64,000 bases of DNA, taken from the NCBI GenBank assembly GCA_024349245.1, contig JALDNG010000001.1:8345501-8409500 (forward strand). The letters are read 5' to 3'. Source of the stretch: Neodontobutis hainanensis (Eukaryota > Chordata > Actinopteri > Gobiiformes > Odontobutidae). The notes beneath the pieces are model-generated. The model was given only the letters and a program-made list of their open reading frames with translations. It was not told the DNA's origin and did not search any database. Positions 24,080 through 36,300 of the stretch are shown one piece after another. Numbering within the stretch: position 1 is the first letter of the stretch; each line of letters starts with the position of its first letter. Position numbers and translations under genes: made by a program.

Positions 24080-25419
24080 TAATATAATATAAAATCTTCA
24101 CTCTTATACACCACTAAAGAAAGTTGGAATACCGCCAAATGCTACGTGGATACCAAGGCTAGTTATGTTTTAGCAATTGCCTATTATTACTATAACATAC
24201 TTTGCACTTCTCAAACTTCAACTTTATAAACTCTAGGCTCCATGAACTCAACATGGCGACAAACATAGCATCTACAGTTCTCTATACTTTTACAGCCGAA
24301 GAAAATATTAATCTCCATTCAGTTTAAATCCTCCCAAACCTCATGGCACTCTGTGATAATGAATACATCTTTTAAATACCTCCTGTGAGAGTTTTGTTAA
24401 TAAAACGGAGCGATCAATATCTCGAGTCTCGTGTTGCTTCGGCCACTTTTACTGTGACTTTGAAACAAGCCCAGGCTCTCTGAGTTTAACCCCGCTCCGG
24501 CTCCGCAGCGGTCTGACCCTAATTACAGCGAGGCTCACGTGCCAAATAGTCTTCTTGGAAAGCAGCCACAGCTTTGGCGACCTCCGCACACGAACCGCTC
24601 CCAATGGAAAGCAATTTAACGCTCGGCTGCTCAAAGAACTAAATATATGCAGCGCCCAGGAACGGCTTCGATGAATGAGAGCGTCGAGGAGACTGTGAAA
24701 GAGTCTTATCTGAGGCTGACGACTCACCTGCCAACTGCGGCTGATATGAGACCGCTGCGTGACTCCAGCAGCAGATTCGACAGTGAAAGACTCTCAATAC
24801 CAGACAATTACAGGAAATACTCTTCTCAGCACTTTTCTCAAATGCTGAATGTAGTTTGTTTCAGAAAAGTTGGCTTAAGTGGAAAAACAAATCGGTTAAA
24901 AGACCAGCCAACTACTATTTTATTATGACTTTCAAACGTTAACTTCAGTCATCACATCAAAATGTTAAACTTTTCAAGTTTGTACCTCATGCATTGTCTA
25001 TAGTGTAAGCATTTTCTGGTGCTTCCTTGAGAATTGTGTATTGTTTGCCTAAAATAACCAATGCTCAGAAAAGCTAGAATAACAATGGCAATGTCATGAT
25101 AAAATACAAATAAAAGATCATTTGTTATTCTACAAATATTAATTGCAAGCACATTGTGCAGCTTTAGTTTTACGTTTAAAAAAATTATAAATAAAAAAAT
25201 AAAAGCTGGAAACTCAGGACTAGGACCCTTCAAAATCTACTACTATTGGGTTTTGTAGATATCCATTGCAGCATAGACTTTAAAAAAAATAATGGTCCGT
25301 GTTAAATCAAGACATTTGCTAACTTAAGCATCTAAAGTGTAAAAAAATGGCTTGTCGCTACTTTGTGAATCCTGCTATCCCCTCCCAAACCCCCTCTAGG
25401 CTGTCTCATAGGGATTTAC
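24080..25419. other. No gene seen, apart from a CG-containing part at 24430-24830
   Basis: 24430-24830 is visibly CG-rich relative to the flanks, with frames open on both strands (92-93 codons). A good minus-strand donor-like site (CAG|GTGAGTC) ends at 24730, with no clear partner. It could be a conserved non-coding element or an exon; neither is proved. The rest is AT-rich. Confidence 0.35.
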
Positions 25420-25510
25420 ATTTTAAGTTGGTCATTGTTTTTTACGCCGGATGCTCTTCCTTTATTCTGGGCTTGGGACAGACACAGAGGTACACTAGCT
25501 TGTTATACCG
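25420..25510 (+). repeat. Dispersed fish repeat fragment
   Basis: TTTTTTACGCCGGATGCTCT, TCCTTTATTCTGGGCTTGGG, ACAGACACAGAGGTACACTA matches in order a motif set I recall as very common in teleost genomes (ACGCCGGATGCCCTTCCT...CCGGGCTTGGGAC). The family name is not certain and the ends are approximate. Confidence 0.5.
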
Positions 25511-25618
25511 CAATATAGTACTGTTCTTTGTGCTACCTTTTGACCCAATTCCCTTTTTTCCTGGTAATTTCCACGGCAGCAGTAACAGTGAATTGTCCTC
25601 TGAAGTGGAGTGGAGCGA

Positions 25619-25942
25619 ATGAGTCCAGGGCGACAAGAGTCCGGCTCGAGCCCTGAAAGTGATGACCTTTGGATTGGAACAGTGTCCCCAGAGTTGGAGC
25701 CATTAAACACAGAAAGAGCAGAGATGGGGCCGGAGCAGGAGGGATCCATCTGCGGAGATTAGCCCAGAGTCGACAGCCGGCCCTCAGGTCCCACAGGAGA
25801 CGAGACGCCTCAGAGCAAGACCGGAGTGATCCCAGTCTGCTCCAAAAACACGACCCAGGACTTTAAACCCAGCGCCTTTTTAACAAGAATCAGAGAAATG
25901 GTGTCCAAAAAAAACTCCACAGAGGACAAAGAAAGGGATTAA
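25619..25942 (+). pseudogene. Interrupted reading frame, unknown protein
   Basis: From ATG at 25619 one frame runs 107 codons to TAA at 25940 with a single in-frame TAG (25760-25762). Both halves have balanced, protein-like composition: SSPESDDLWIGTVSPELEPL before the stop, and TGVIPVCSKNTTQDFKPSAF after it. The region is clearly GC-richer than its surroundings. I recognise no domain. It could be a decayed gene piece, an open reading frame of an unrecognised retroelement (a dispersed repeat lies just upstream at 25.42-25.51 kb), or chance in GC-rich DNA. A frame in a second phase (ending SSEVEWSE at 25622) meets it at the start. Confidence 0.25.
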
Positions 25943-27151
25943 ATTAAATCTGTCCCTTTTCTAGACTTGTCGAGTCGTGTTTCAAAAAGCAATAGAGTTT
26001 AGGAAGGGGAGGACAGTTAGGTTTCAATAGAGGCTATAGTTTTATAACTGTTCCAAATATTTGTGCCATGGATTTATTTCTTTATTTTTATATTGTGCAG
26101 CTCTAGTGTTGACATTTGCAGACTTATAACACTTTATATCGTCCAGTATCCATCTCTAAAGGCAGACAAGACCCAGTTGCGACACCATCTCGTCTCGTAA
26201 TGCTTATTTAATCCCATACATTCATTTCCTTTCTGTCAGTTTTATCATCTCCGCTGCGTCTTATCACTCGTGTCGTGAGTGTTTGTGGAGTAACAGTGTC
26301 GTATCCGTCGCCTGCAGCCGTCTCTCGGGAGCTGTTCGGATGATGACACCTTTCAGAGATTCAGAGAGCGTGTTTCAAAAACAGAAGACTGGGTTACTGT
26401 TGTTCTGAATTTCAGAAGATCTTTTTTATTTGTTTCTTCAAAAATATCCAGCAGGAAATGAAAAGGCAGTGTGGGGACTTGGTGAAGAGTGAGAGTCTTG
26501 GTTGTAACTTTTGTTTTGTGATGCAATTGGCAAAAAAAATGAGATAAGATAAGATAAAAGAATGAAAACTCTGAACATTATTCTCTCTGTCTATTATATA
26601 AATACTATAATAATATAATGACTTTACATTTCTAACACTTTTATAACACATTATTTTGGGATGCTTTAAGCTATTGGTTAAAGCACACAGTTCTCATTTA
26701 GGTTTAGTCTGGCTAAACCTATATATTTTTTTTAATTGGCTGACAGGTGTGCAACTAAACAATGTAAACCTTTCTGTGTATATTATTTTGAGACTAAAAT
26801 GTATATGTTCTGGAATGGCTCCATCATCTGAACAACAAGCTGGACAATGCTTGGGAATGGTCCACAATTTGTTGGAATCTGAAGCCATCACAGCACCACA
26901 CGAGTGACTTTGTAAAAACACCTACTAATAAAAACGGAAATGATGTTGCTGCCAGTGATTACTACCTGAGCTTCAGCATCTTTTCTTTCTGCAAATCAGA
27001 AAAGAGAATTCGGACGGACCATGGTGTAACTAACTGTACGGTACGAAACGTAATGTCTATAGACCCGGTTTGATTGAGGACTAAGGTTGAAAATAGCAGA
27101 GGTGCAGTTTATGTTTGCCTGTTTTTTTTTTCAAAGTGAGCTCTGTTTAAA

Positions 27152-27153
<2 letters not shown>
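25943..27153. other. No gene seen; AT-rich DNA
   Basis: Short frames at 26412-26921 on both strands are without domains. 26160-26400 is somewhat CG-richer. No repeat was recognised. Confidence 0.45.

Positions 27154-27199
<46 letters not shown>
27154..27199 (+). repeat. (AT)n microsatellite at a SINE tail
   Basis: About 22 perfect AT units directly abut the 3' end of the minus-strand SINE at 27200. The SINE tail reads AAAGAGCTATATAT on the - strand, so the microsatellite probably grew from the TATA-rich SINE tail. Confidence 0.92.
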
Positions 27200-27200
<1 letters not shown>

Positions 27201-27390
27201 CTCTTTTCCACCTACTGTAGTAGTCACTCAAAGTGCTTTACATACATTAAACTATTTACCAGTGTTACAGAACATCACTGGAGGCAATGTAGGTTAAGCG
27301 TCTTGCTCAAGGACACAAAGACAGTATGTGGGGGAGAGTGGGATATTAAATGAACTGAACCCACTCCTCGCCAGTGGGGGCACTGCATGA
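27200..27390 (-). mobile_element. tRNA-derived SINE, minus orientation, diverged
   Basis: On the - strand the blocks are CCCCCACTGGCGAGGAGTGG (degenerate head), TGTCCTTGAGCAAGACGC, TTGCCTCCAGTGATG and AAAGCACTTTGAGTG, then a CTATATAT tail. It is the same family as the SINEs at 9.75 and 27.52 kb but older, with a degenerate B box (GGGTTCAGTTC). Its tail runs into the AT microsatellite. Confidence 0.75.
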
Positions 27391-27447
27391 CTAAAATATC
27401 TCATTGTTAATCTTTGGGAGTCCACATTCACTTTCCATTCATGACAC

Positions 27448-28165
27448 TGAGGTCACTCTGGTGAATTCTTACAAAGACCTGGGTGTCCATATTGAGTCCA
27501 GCCTGACGTGGGACATCCATGTGTCGGCGGCAGTAGCTCAGTGATAGAGCAGTCATCTTTCAACCGGAAGGTTGGTGGTTCAATTCCCGCTCTCCCCACA
27601 GTTCATACTGTTGTTGTGTCCTTGGGCAAGACACTTAACCCACCTTGCCTCCAGTGGCTGTAACACTGGTGATTACTGTAGACCAATGTAAGTCGCTTTG
27701 GATAAAAGCGTCAGCTAAATGAATAAATGTAAATGTATGTGAACTCTGCAGGATACAACAACCACAGCATTTCCTGTGGTATCTGAGGGTATTTGGGGTT
27801 GAACAGAAAATAATAATCGTCTTTTATCACACTGTTATTGAAAATGTAATAAGATATGGCATGTCTGCGTGGTTTGGCAACTTGACTGTAAAAAATGTCA
27901 TTGGAGTAAAATAATAGCCATTGTTACAGTGGATGTTTGAGGAGAGTCAAACAGGCCAGATTAGCTGCTCCCATCCGGACTACGCTATGGGGTTTCAGCT
28001 ACAAACAAACAAGAAAAGATACCAGAACAGGTGTAAGAACTCCAACCTACATCAGTGGATCTTCAAAACCTAGGCCATAGGGCAGTGCTGTGTATCTTGA
28101 GTAAATGTACGCTGGCAGCCTGTGTGTCCAAGACAAATCTCCTTTGGGGCAAATAAAAGAAATCT
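27448..28165 (+). mobile_element. Non-LTR retrotransposon (LINE) 3' remnant, split by a SINE
   Basis: 27448-27523 translates to a reverse transcriptase C-terminal motif (YKDLGVHIESSLTWDIHV). After the SINE the same protein resumes, with a frame slip, as HFLWYLRVFGVEQKIIIVFY and ENVIRYGMSAWFGNLTV (about 27745-27905), then a stop. The end near 28100-28165 (TGTGTCCAAGACAAATCTCC, TTTGGGGCAAATAAAAGAAA) is a LINE-style 3' end. The middle is deleted and diverged. The clade is not assigned; it is of the type with the LGVxID/LRxFGV/IRYGxxxWxGNLTV motifs common in fishes. Confidence 0.75.
27524..27736 (+). mobile_element. tRNA-derived SINE inserted in a LINE remnant
   Basis: It has a tRNA-like head with A box (TAGCTCAGTGA, 27534-27544) and perfect B box (GGTTCAATTCC, 27577-27587). 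Next come GTGTCCTTGGGCAAGACACT, CTTGCCTCCAGTG, then GTCGCTTTGGATAAAAGCGT and an AATGAATAAATGTAAATGT tail. It is flanked by ATGTG on both sides (27519-27523 and 27737-27741), a likely target duplication. Removing the SINE and one ATGTG joins the LINE frame cleanly. This is not a functional tRNA gene: it lacks a cloverleaf 3' half and has a retroposon tail. Confidence 0.9.
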
Positions 28166-31100
28166 TAAAGATAATTACTACAGAGACAACATGAAAGACA
28201 AAGAAGAATAAACCTTGCTCATTTTTTGGTTTAAAAGATTCCACTTCAGACTTTTAAAAATAAGTAGAGTTTACACTGTTTAAACTGAACCAGGGTTCAC
28301 TTTGAAGCAGACGGAGACCTTTGTGTTTGAGCAGAACCAGAGTTGGCCCCTCAAATTTCATTTGCACAGTCACATCTGTAAACCACCAGACTTTCTGAGG
28401 AAACGAGACCAATAAAAGCTGACCGAACACACCTGGATGAGTCTATTTCAGAAGCACTCATAAGTCACTTTTAAATTTTTTATTAAACAACAAAATTAAA
28501 GTTTTATTAACTTGTTTATACTTTTCTCTGCCTTCCTTTTTATTTAATTTGCTGCTACAAACACTTTTAAAACCACTTTCAGTGGCATTTTAACCACAAT
28601 ATCGTCCTATTGTTTATGAACTACACTTTCTAATAAAAAAACTTTTTGTATTTGAGATGAGCGCTGCGTCCTGTGTTGATTTAAACACAGTCTCTGCCTG
28701 TTGAATTATTTATCTTTTTCATTATGTGTCTGGAGTGAGGAGCTGATTAACTGCTGTTACCTGCTTTTCCGGCAATAGTTAAAAAAATAAAATAGTTGAC
28801 AAAGAGCCTTTGATGCGCTCATAAAAAGAGTATATATACGGCCTCGGATGGTTAAAAGCTGCTTATATAAAATGTCTTCCTAAAATTAAGCAGCGACAAG
28901 GGAGTAGTGTTTATTTATCAGCTCACTCCCACGTACATATGTCCTGGTAGGATTTAAAAAGAGATGGAAAGCACTCACAAAAAGGCTTAATTTCTCATTT
29001 GCTGGAGTTTGTAAAAGCGAGTGTGTGGTGTCAGCCCGTGACCTGCGGTATATGAAGCGTTTAAGGGTAAAACGCTGGATATAAATGAGTGAGCCTGCCT
29101 CCTCTTTGCTGCCTTTGATAAAAACATGTCTCTGTTAATGCAGCAGCAGACGACTGTGGGCTGTTAAAAAAAAAAAAAGTACAGCACTTAACAAAGTACA
29201 GCTGAGGATGTTATCACAGCTGAAAGTTTGAAGGAAGTTTTTTTTTTTTAATTTAGAGCTTTTATGAAGGACTTTTTCTGACAATCAACATTGTGATGAG
29301 AGCGTGTGGGTAAACAAAGCCATGGAGTTGTATGAAACCAAGAGTTTAAAGACGCTTTCAGACCTGAGCTGTTTGGTCTGAGCCAAATCTTCAGGTGTGA
29401 AAACTGCTGTGGACCGTGGTTCAAGAGCTGCTCTTTGGACTTGGTTTGGCCCAAGCTGAACCAAGAACCAGTTCGTTTATAGTGTTTGGCAATAGTTCAG
29501 ACTTTCTCACCGAATTAAGTCACAGAAACAATCAAACAATGAAAGAAGAGTGAAAGGAGGAAGGAAATGTGGAATTGGGCATCAATCGAGTTTAAAAATG
29601 CAGAAGACACACAGATTAAGCTGTTGTATGTTTTGTATGGCTCTTTTTCGAAGGGATGACAAGATCTTGAGAGATCCAAATGTGTCAAGATTTCTCATTG
29701 AGGTGAAAAGCTGTCTGATGATATCAGCTGATGGAGTCTCCAGGTCCCCCAGCACTTTTAAATCTTCTGTGTGGCAACATTTTGGCTTTCTGGTGGAAAT
29801 AAATGATAAAAGAGTAAAAGACACAAACAATATGTACAGATTGTAAGAAAACAAACGCCAGCTCTATGCAGACACAGAACAACCACAACTTGAACCAACG
29901 ACTGGAAACGCTGGAGAAGTCTTGAAAATGTCTCGTCTGCGGCAGAAGTGTTCTGTGCGGCCGGCTGTTTTCCTGACGAACGTTATATTGATTTGAAATG
30001 TGTCTTAAACAGGGCATTTGCAGTTTCTATTGTTTTCTATTAATTCTAAATTAATAATAACATGTCTCATGATTATTCTGTTTCTTCAGTAAGTTTTTGC
30101 ATTGCTGCTGAATGAGCTGGAACAGGCAGTTATCACTCTCTGGTGACAAGCAGGCTATTATTTCAAGGTAAAATGTTAGATAGAGCACGGCAGATGTGTT
30201 ATTGGCCGTAATAATCCGGCGCTGACTGCAGCTCTTTTTGAAAAAACGTCCTCTGTCCTGAACTGTGGGTCGAGAGGTGTCTAATACGGGCTCGTCCTGT
30301 GAAAACCCATCCCGTTTATTAGTGCGGGCAGGTGCTCATTGTCCCCAGTGAAGCGTCGTATATCGATGTGAGAGAAGTCTAACTCCTGACCCTTTTGTTC
30401 GCGCTGCCAGAGTTAAAAGTTGCTGAGCGAGGACTTCACGTTGAGCAGTGTTTCATTGTTACCCTCGGCACCAGAGCAGAACACGGTGTGTTTCATTTAG
30501 ATTTACAGACAGTGGGCTTTGGACACAGACCCCACTTAAAGCAGAATCAAGTGAGACAAATGCAGGCTTCACTCCACTTTGTTTGTAGAGCACATAAACA
30601 CTTTAAAAAGTGCTGCACAGAAGAATAAAATGATAAATGCATTAAATAAGTAAGGCTCCTATGCTGTGTTGCACTGACACGGTCTATGTAACTGAGTTTA
30701 GAATAACTTAAATGGTTATTTTTGTGAAATTAATACAGTAAAAATGAGCTTGTGTGACTTTTTAGCCATGTTAATTGTTGGTGCTTACAGCATACGGTCT
30801 CTTTCTGTCTTTGTGAATAAACATTTGGTTCTATAAAGTCAGTGAGCAGATCCCTCACAGCCACAGCAGCAGTGGAGCTACAGCTGTGTCTCTGTCTCCT
30901 GTTTGACCCTGATACGACCTTGTACAGCAGCTATAACACGAGCTTTTGGACTGTTTTACCATCACTAATGAAGCAAACATGGCTCTGTTTGGATGACATG
31001 TCTTGGTGATAGGCTGTTAACTGCAGATGGTCCAATCACCTTGGTTTTCATCTGAAAGGCTTTCTGTGGCAGGCATTTATCTAAACAGTTTAAAAGAATA

Positions 31101-32021
31101 AGTCACTGTTCTCTGTAGCATTATAAACTCTATAATCCTAAAATTAAACTCCTTTAAAGTCCACAGTCACCTAAATGATAAACACAGATCAGTTTAAAAT
31201 GTGGTTTTGAATGCTGTTGAAATGTTAATTAAATGTAATCTCAGTTTAGAGGTAAACTCTAACTGGGCCTGTGCAAATGGGGTTTTGTAAAACTTCCTCA
31301 GCACTATCCAAACACTGGTAAACTTAACAACAGTATTTTTCCATTTTGTGTGCTTTCACATTAAAAAAAACTCCAACATTGTTAAGGTCTCATATTGTCC
31401 TTTGGAGAATGTCAAATTGTCCATTTTCACATTTACAAATAAAGATGAACATTCAACTTTGTCATTGTTTGCTTTTTTGTGACCTTGAACATTCCCAACA
31501 CAAAGTTACAGATGTTTCTTGTCAGCGGTGGCTCCTGTGTCTCTGTCTATTTGATAAACATGATTCCACACCGGGCCCTGCTCTCATATCTCTGCCATCG
31601 TTCTCCGAGTCACTAAACCTATTCCTTCGCCGCGATACCATCTTTAATCCACGGCCGCACACCTCAGCCTGAATCCTTCACCCGAACTGTCATCGCACAA
31701 ATGAAAGGCCCGATAACGGCGCAGCACTATTCCTCTCTGCCACCGAAACAGCCGCCTCAGCTTCACTCGACATGTACCAGGGCTGGGAACATGTCGGACC
31801 AATATATCCAACCCAGAAATCATAGTCTTGGAGCACATAAGAAAAAGCAAATACAAGAAATGCTGGGGTTTCAAAATGCACTTGTATTTGAGTACAAGAC
31901 ATAATGCAGAACTTATTCTTCTTTTGTTTGGTTAAAGACAACACATTTTAAAAGCCTAGTTTCTTTATTTATGTATTGAGGCCTGAAATGTTATCAAAAT
32001 CCATTCATAACATTAGTTTTT
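28166..32021. other. No gene seen; unique DNA
   Basis: Contains short poly-A and poly-T runs (29164-29178, 29239-29250). The part at 29330-29500 is rich in short GGTT/AACC inversions and may be an unrecognised repeat. Frames of up to 108 codons (29550-30017, 31346-31944) lack domains and splice context. CG-richer patches occur near 28840-29100 and 31560-31780. Confidence 0.4.
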
Positions 32022-32079
32022 AGGGGCGCAGTGGCTCAGTGGTAGAGTGATTGTCCCTCAACTGGAAGGTTCAATTTAT
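32022..32079 (+). mobile_element. Truncated SINE head
   Basis: GGCGCAGTGGCTCAGTGGTA, GAGTGATTGTCCCTCAACTG, GAAGGTTCAATT matches the tRNA-like head of the SINE family seen at 27.5 kb. It is cut at the B box and followed by an AT-rich TTTATTTATTTTTTTA stretch. The body is missing. Confidence 0.7.
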
Positions 32080-33109
32080 TTATTTTTTTACAGTAGAACA
32101 TGGTAAATCTCCAGCATTAGGTGCGTTTTTGGTAAAGTTGTGGGAAAGGACGTGGTTATATTTGGAAAATAAACCTACATATACATACATTATACTTTCA
32201 AAGGTGGATGATTAAATCAGAACATACAGTATATCTCTGGTTTTACTCATTTTGTCAAATAACATAAACTCGGGCTACTAAACTTTAAATCGAAAAACTA
32301 ACTTAGACCATTGGATGCAGGAGTTAGTCCACTGCAGCATTATATTCATGTATTTATATAAGTTCAATTTAAAAACATTAACTCAAACTATAAATAATGA
32401 GCCCTTTTTGTGCATTGTGCAGACGTAGTCCTTTTGGAAAACCTTTTGATTTAAAGACGGAACATTTTGTAAACACACAAAATAACACATATATTATTGT
32501 TTGCTGTGATTATACCTCTGGCTTAACACCCATTACCTCTGAGCTGTCCTGTCTTTGTCCCGTCTGATAAAACCCCTCCAGGTCTTCCTCCTTTACAAAA
32601 GCACAGTGATGATTCTGTTCCTTGTGTCACAGAAGCAGATGGCTCTGATGCGTTCACCGTCCGTTGAGATGAGTCCTCAGCGCTCTCATCTCGCTGCCGT
32701 TGATAAACCGAGCTCTGCTTCACGGCGCAGTGGGAACCAAAGTCTGTTCAGACTAAAAATAAGCCACAAAGTTACAGCTGAATACGAGTCCACTAAAGTT
32801 TCTGCTCAGTGCTGCTTTACCGATGCATCCCTGCCTTTAAGAAACTAAGCTCAAAAACACAACTCATTTAGCAAGTCAAGTGTAAATTCTGTAAAAAACA
32901 CAGCATGTAATTTTTCTGCTTATATGAATAGTTTATGATTTATGGTTATTTCCTGCTTTTCCCAAAGTAGATATTGTGCTTCCAGTTTAATGAAACAAAC
33001 AGCAGCAAAGGGAAGACAAACATAAGATAGAGTCATCAAACATTCTTGTGCCTAACACAAAGCTCATTTGTAAATCCCCTTTGCTCTCGTGAAGTGAAAA
33101 GTACCTGCG
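32080..33109. other. No gene seen
   Basis: AT-rich DNA. 32540-32850 is GC-richer with frames on both strands (66 and 97 codons) but no domain or splice pair. Nothing else was recognised. Confidence 0.4.
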
Positions 33110-33360
33110 GACAGAATAACCGTATGTTTTCGTGACTGTTGCCGTCGAGCAGCTGCTGTCTAAAGCGGTTAATTCATGTGTCTGCGTCTAAAAAGAGGAG
33201 GAGAGCGCAGATCCCAGGACGAATTACGAATGCGTTTTCTCCTGAAATCAATAATGTCTTATTGGCTTGAAAATGGCCGGCAACGCCATCACCTTTGATT
33301 TATTCCTTCATTCTTCTCAATGAACGCTCTGCGGTGTTTGGGGTTTTCCAGGCCGCTCCG
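33110..33360. other. CG-containing unique segment; candidate conserved non-coding element
   Basis: Contains GTTGCCGTCGAGCAGCTGCT, GCGGTTAATTCATG, ACGAATTACGAATGCG and AATGGCCGGCAACGCC. All frames are closed. CG density and homeodomain-type TAAT cores set it apart from the AT-rich surroundings. A regulatory role is inference. Confidence 0.3.
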
Positions 33361-36300
33361 TCTCCTGAGGGCTCTGCTCATTTAACCCTCTGTATCCTAA
33401 ACTGAAGATAAAAATTGTTTGCCTCGATAAATGCTGTTCAGTTTTAGAGATGTACAAGTTCACCGTATTGTACATTGTCATTTTATAACCTCTGTTTAAT
33501 CAGAAAGTAGAGTGGAAAAGAAATCACAGTTTGGCAATTTGGCAATATGTGTCTAAAGACAAAACTAGAGAAACATAACAGTCTTAAAAAATGACAAATA
33601 CAAATTAATAATATCAGTAATAGAATATTGTAATATAGTAATAGAAACTTGCTTCTACAGAGTATTTATATACTGTATGTACACAACAATACACAAAATA
33701 ATAACCTTACTCCAAATGACACATTACCTTGAATTTGAGTTTGAACCCACACATCGAGATAATAGTTTATATTTAGGGCTTAGTGGGACTGGAGCTGGAC
33801 TCTACCTCTGCCCAGATCCACAGTTCACTGACCAGATCAGTTCACTGACCAGAGTGCAACAGAAGTAAACAAGGAAAAGAAGAAGGTGGGGAGAGTTTGG
33901 GGGGGGCTGTGGCATTATTAAAACGATATGCGTTCACACAGATGTTGAGAACGCGGTTGTAGGGTCACAGGCCTGCAGGAGCTCTGTGAACCCTACCGTC
34001 ACTGACAAGAATAAGTATCTGTTCCGCGACCAAACTAACATGTTTTGTGTTATCTTGGGGGGTGTCTGTGACATTTCTGATAAACGTTGACGCCTTTGTG
34101 TAAACTTTGCACTTTAAGAAAAAATACATTTTCACCAATGCATTTTTTAGAACTGGAAAACTTTATTTGTCATTTGCTGTGGTATCTCTTGATATAAAAA
34201 GTTCTCTCCTGAGTAGTTTGTTACAAGTGCTGACTGTGCAGTTTCTAAAACAGGGAGCTGTTTTCTGACTTTGCTCTGTTCTTGTGGTTTCAGCTCAGAG
34301 CGTCAGACCAGCATTGTTTTTGCTCTTCACAGTCTGACTCAATCAGTCGTCGTGTTGATTATTAACACAAATCAGAAATTATCATAATCTCTTGACAAAG
34401 TCCTATTCCCTCTTGGGTATGTAACCTTGACCAAAGACAAATCATATTGTAAGTGTAGTGTGATGTTGAATTGTAGAAGTATTTCTCAGACGATAGTTTG
34501 TAACATGAGTTTGAATCGATAGCTCTCCTCTCGCTCTGAGCTTCGACGTGGCTGTTGTTATAGAAGCCTCCGGCTGAGATGAGGGATCACCATCTTTCCC
34601 TAAACTCGGCTGGTGTTCGCCTTCAGCTGCTCATCGGGGTTCAGACATCTTCTGATCACACCGCTTGGCTGTCAGCCTGTGTTTTCACCTGTGTTAATGA
34701 TCAATATTAGCTGCACAAAGACTTGTCATTGTCACATATTCATGTCGGATTTTTCCTTATTCATCCTTCCTCCACAGCTGTTGTAACGCTGGAGTTGGTT
34801 AAACATCACTCACTTTTCCAACCTTTCTTTTTCTAATGCTGTGTGAAAAACATCGATTAAATGGGGAGTAAATTCATGTTGAACATTTTGTTGTCAATAT
34901 TGATGTGTTGTATATAGAGGTGCAACGGATTACAAAACTCACATTTGGATTTTTCGAGTCACGGATGAGATAAGTTTTTTGGATCAGCCTAAAAAGAGGA
35001 GAAACTTCTTGCACTTTGAGCCAGAGACATATTGAACAAAATTCTGTTGTCATTTCCTGAAACAAAGAGCTTTGCAAAGCAGAACTATGAGCACTGACTT
35101 AAATTATAAGAGAATGATGCAGTAGTTGATGAAAACTACCCCATAACAAACTTTGAGAGATACTGGGCGAACATGTTTAGTGTTAATTTAATTTAATTTA
35201 AGTTTTCACATTTTGCCGCTGCATCACAGTGCATCACATGCCCTACAGTGAAATACAGTGAAATGAAATGCACACTTCTTTTTCTACACGACTGACGTTA
35301 CTTTCTTTCTCCAAAAAACGGATAGACCTACCGCGGTCATACATGTGATTTAAATGATTCCAGAGGCTTTTAAAGTCTTCCGCTGCTCCGCGAGCCAAAT
35401 GGTTAGTTTCCAAATTACTTAAAAAGCAATGAAAAAAGCGTTATAATATAATCAGCGGGACATGTGTGTGCCCAGCCGTTACAACCCTTAATGTCTATGA
35501 CAAAGACATGATGGGCATTGGTTCTAATGACCATAGGAAGAGTCAGATGCAGGGCTAAAGATCAGCTAAGACTCAAATAGAGCTTAATACAATTATTTAT
35601 TAGCATTGCTAGCATGCCAGATTTTATGACAGCTGTCTTTTTTAGATAAATCTAAATGTTTATTAATATAGTACACATCCTTGGTTCCTCTTCCTCGTAT
35701 CCAGGCCCCGGCAGCAGTGGCAGCAGTCTAAGCAGAGAGTTCTCTACACTACTCTTGGAAAACTTTTCATGCAAGTCCAGTGTTAACCGACTGCAAACAT
35801 GACAACCAGCCATTTCTAATGTTATTAAACATGACCCAACACTAATGTGGACTTTCCTCCCACTGCTTTTAAACTAAAATAGCCGGAAACATTATCACAT
35901 TTTTATTGGGACTGTGGACATAGGGGAAAACAATAGCAACAAAACCAATACAACACTATAGTATTTGCTGTAAATATGCTTTGACAGGACATTATTACAA
36001 AACAGGACTAAACCTCCAGCTGTGGGTTTGAACGGTGTAAACAAATGTCAGATCACAACATTAACTTGAGGGAATAAAGCGCAGTTGCCAGATTTAGTTT
36101 AGTGGAATTGGCAGTGCTAATATTTTGCTCGTCTCAAACACAGCTGGCAGCTCCTTTGGTCTGAGTCGTCCCTTTAGACCGGTGGCATCTGTCTGAAGCC
36201 TCCGAGTGTTTATTCCCTTCATTTTGAGCTGGTCCAAACACTCGAGCCGCCGCTTCAGTTTGATGGAGACGACAGAAAACTGCTGGAGCGCTTTCTGAGA

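Noticed and set aside
27524..27600. tRNA gene (A and B boxes present)
   Set aside because: The sequence continues into a SINE body and tail. No 3' acceptor stem pairs with the 5' end, and related copies at 9.75, 27.2 and 32.0 kb show it is a SINE family.
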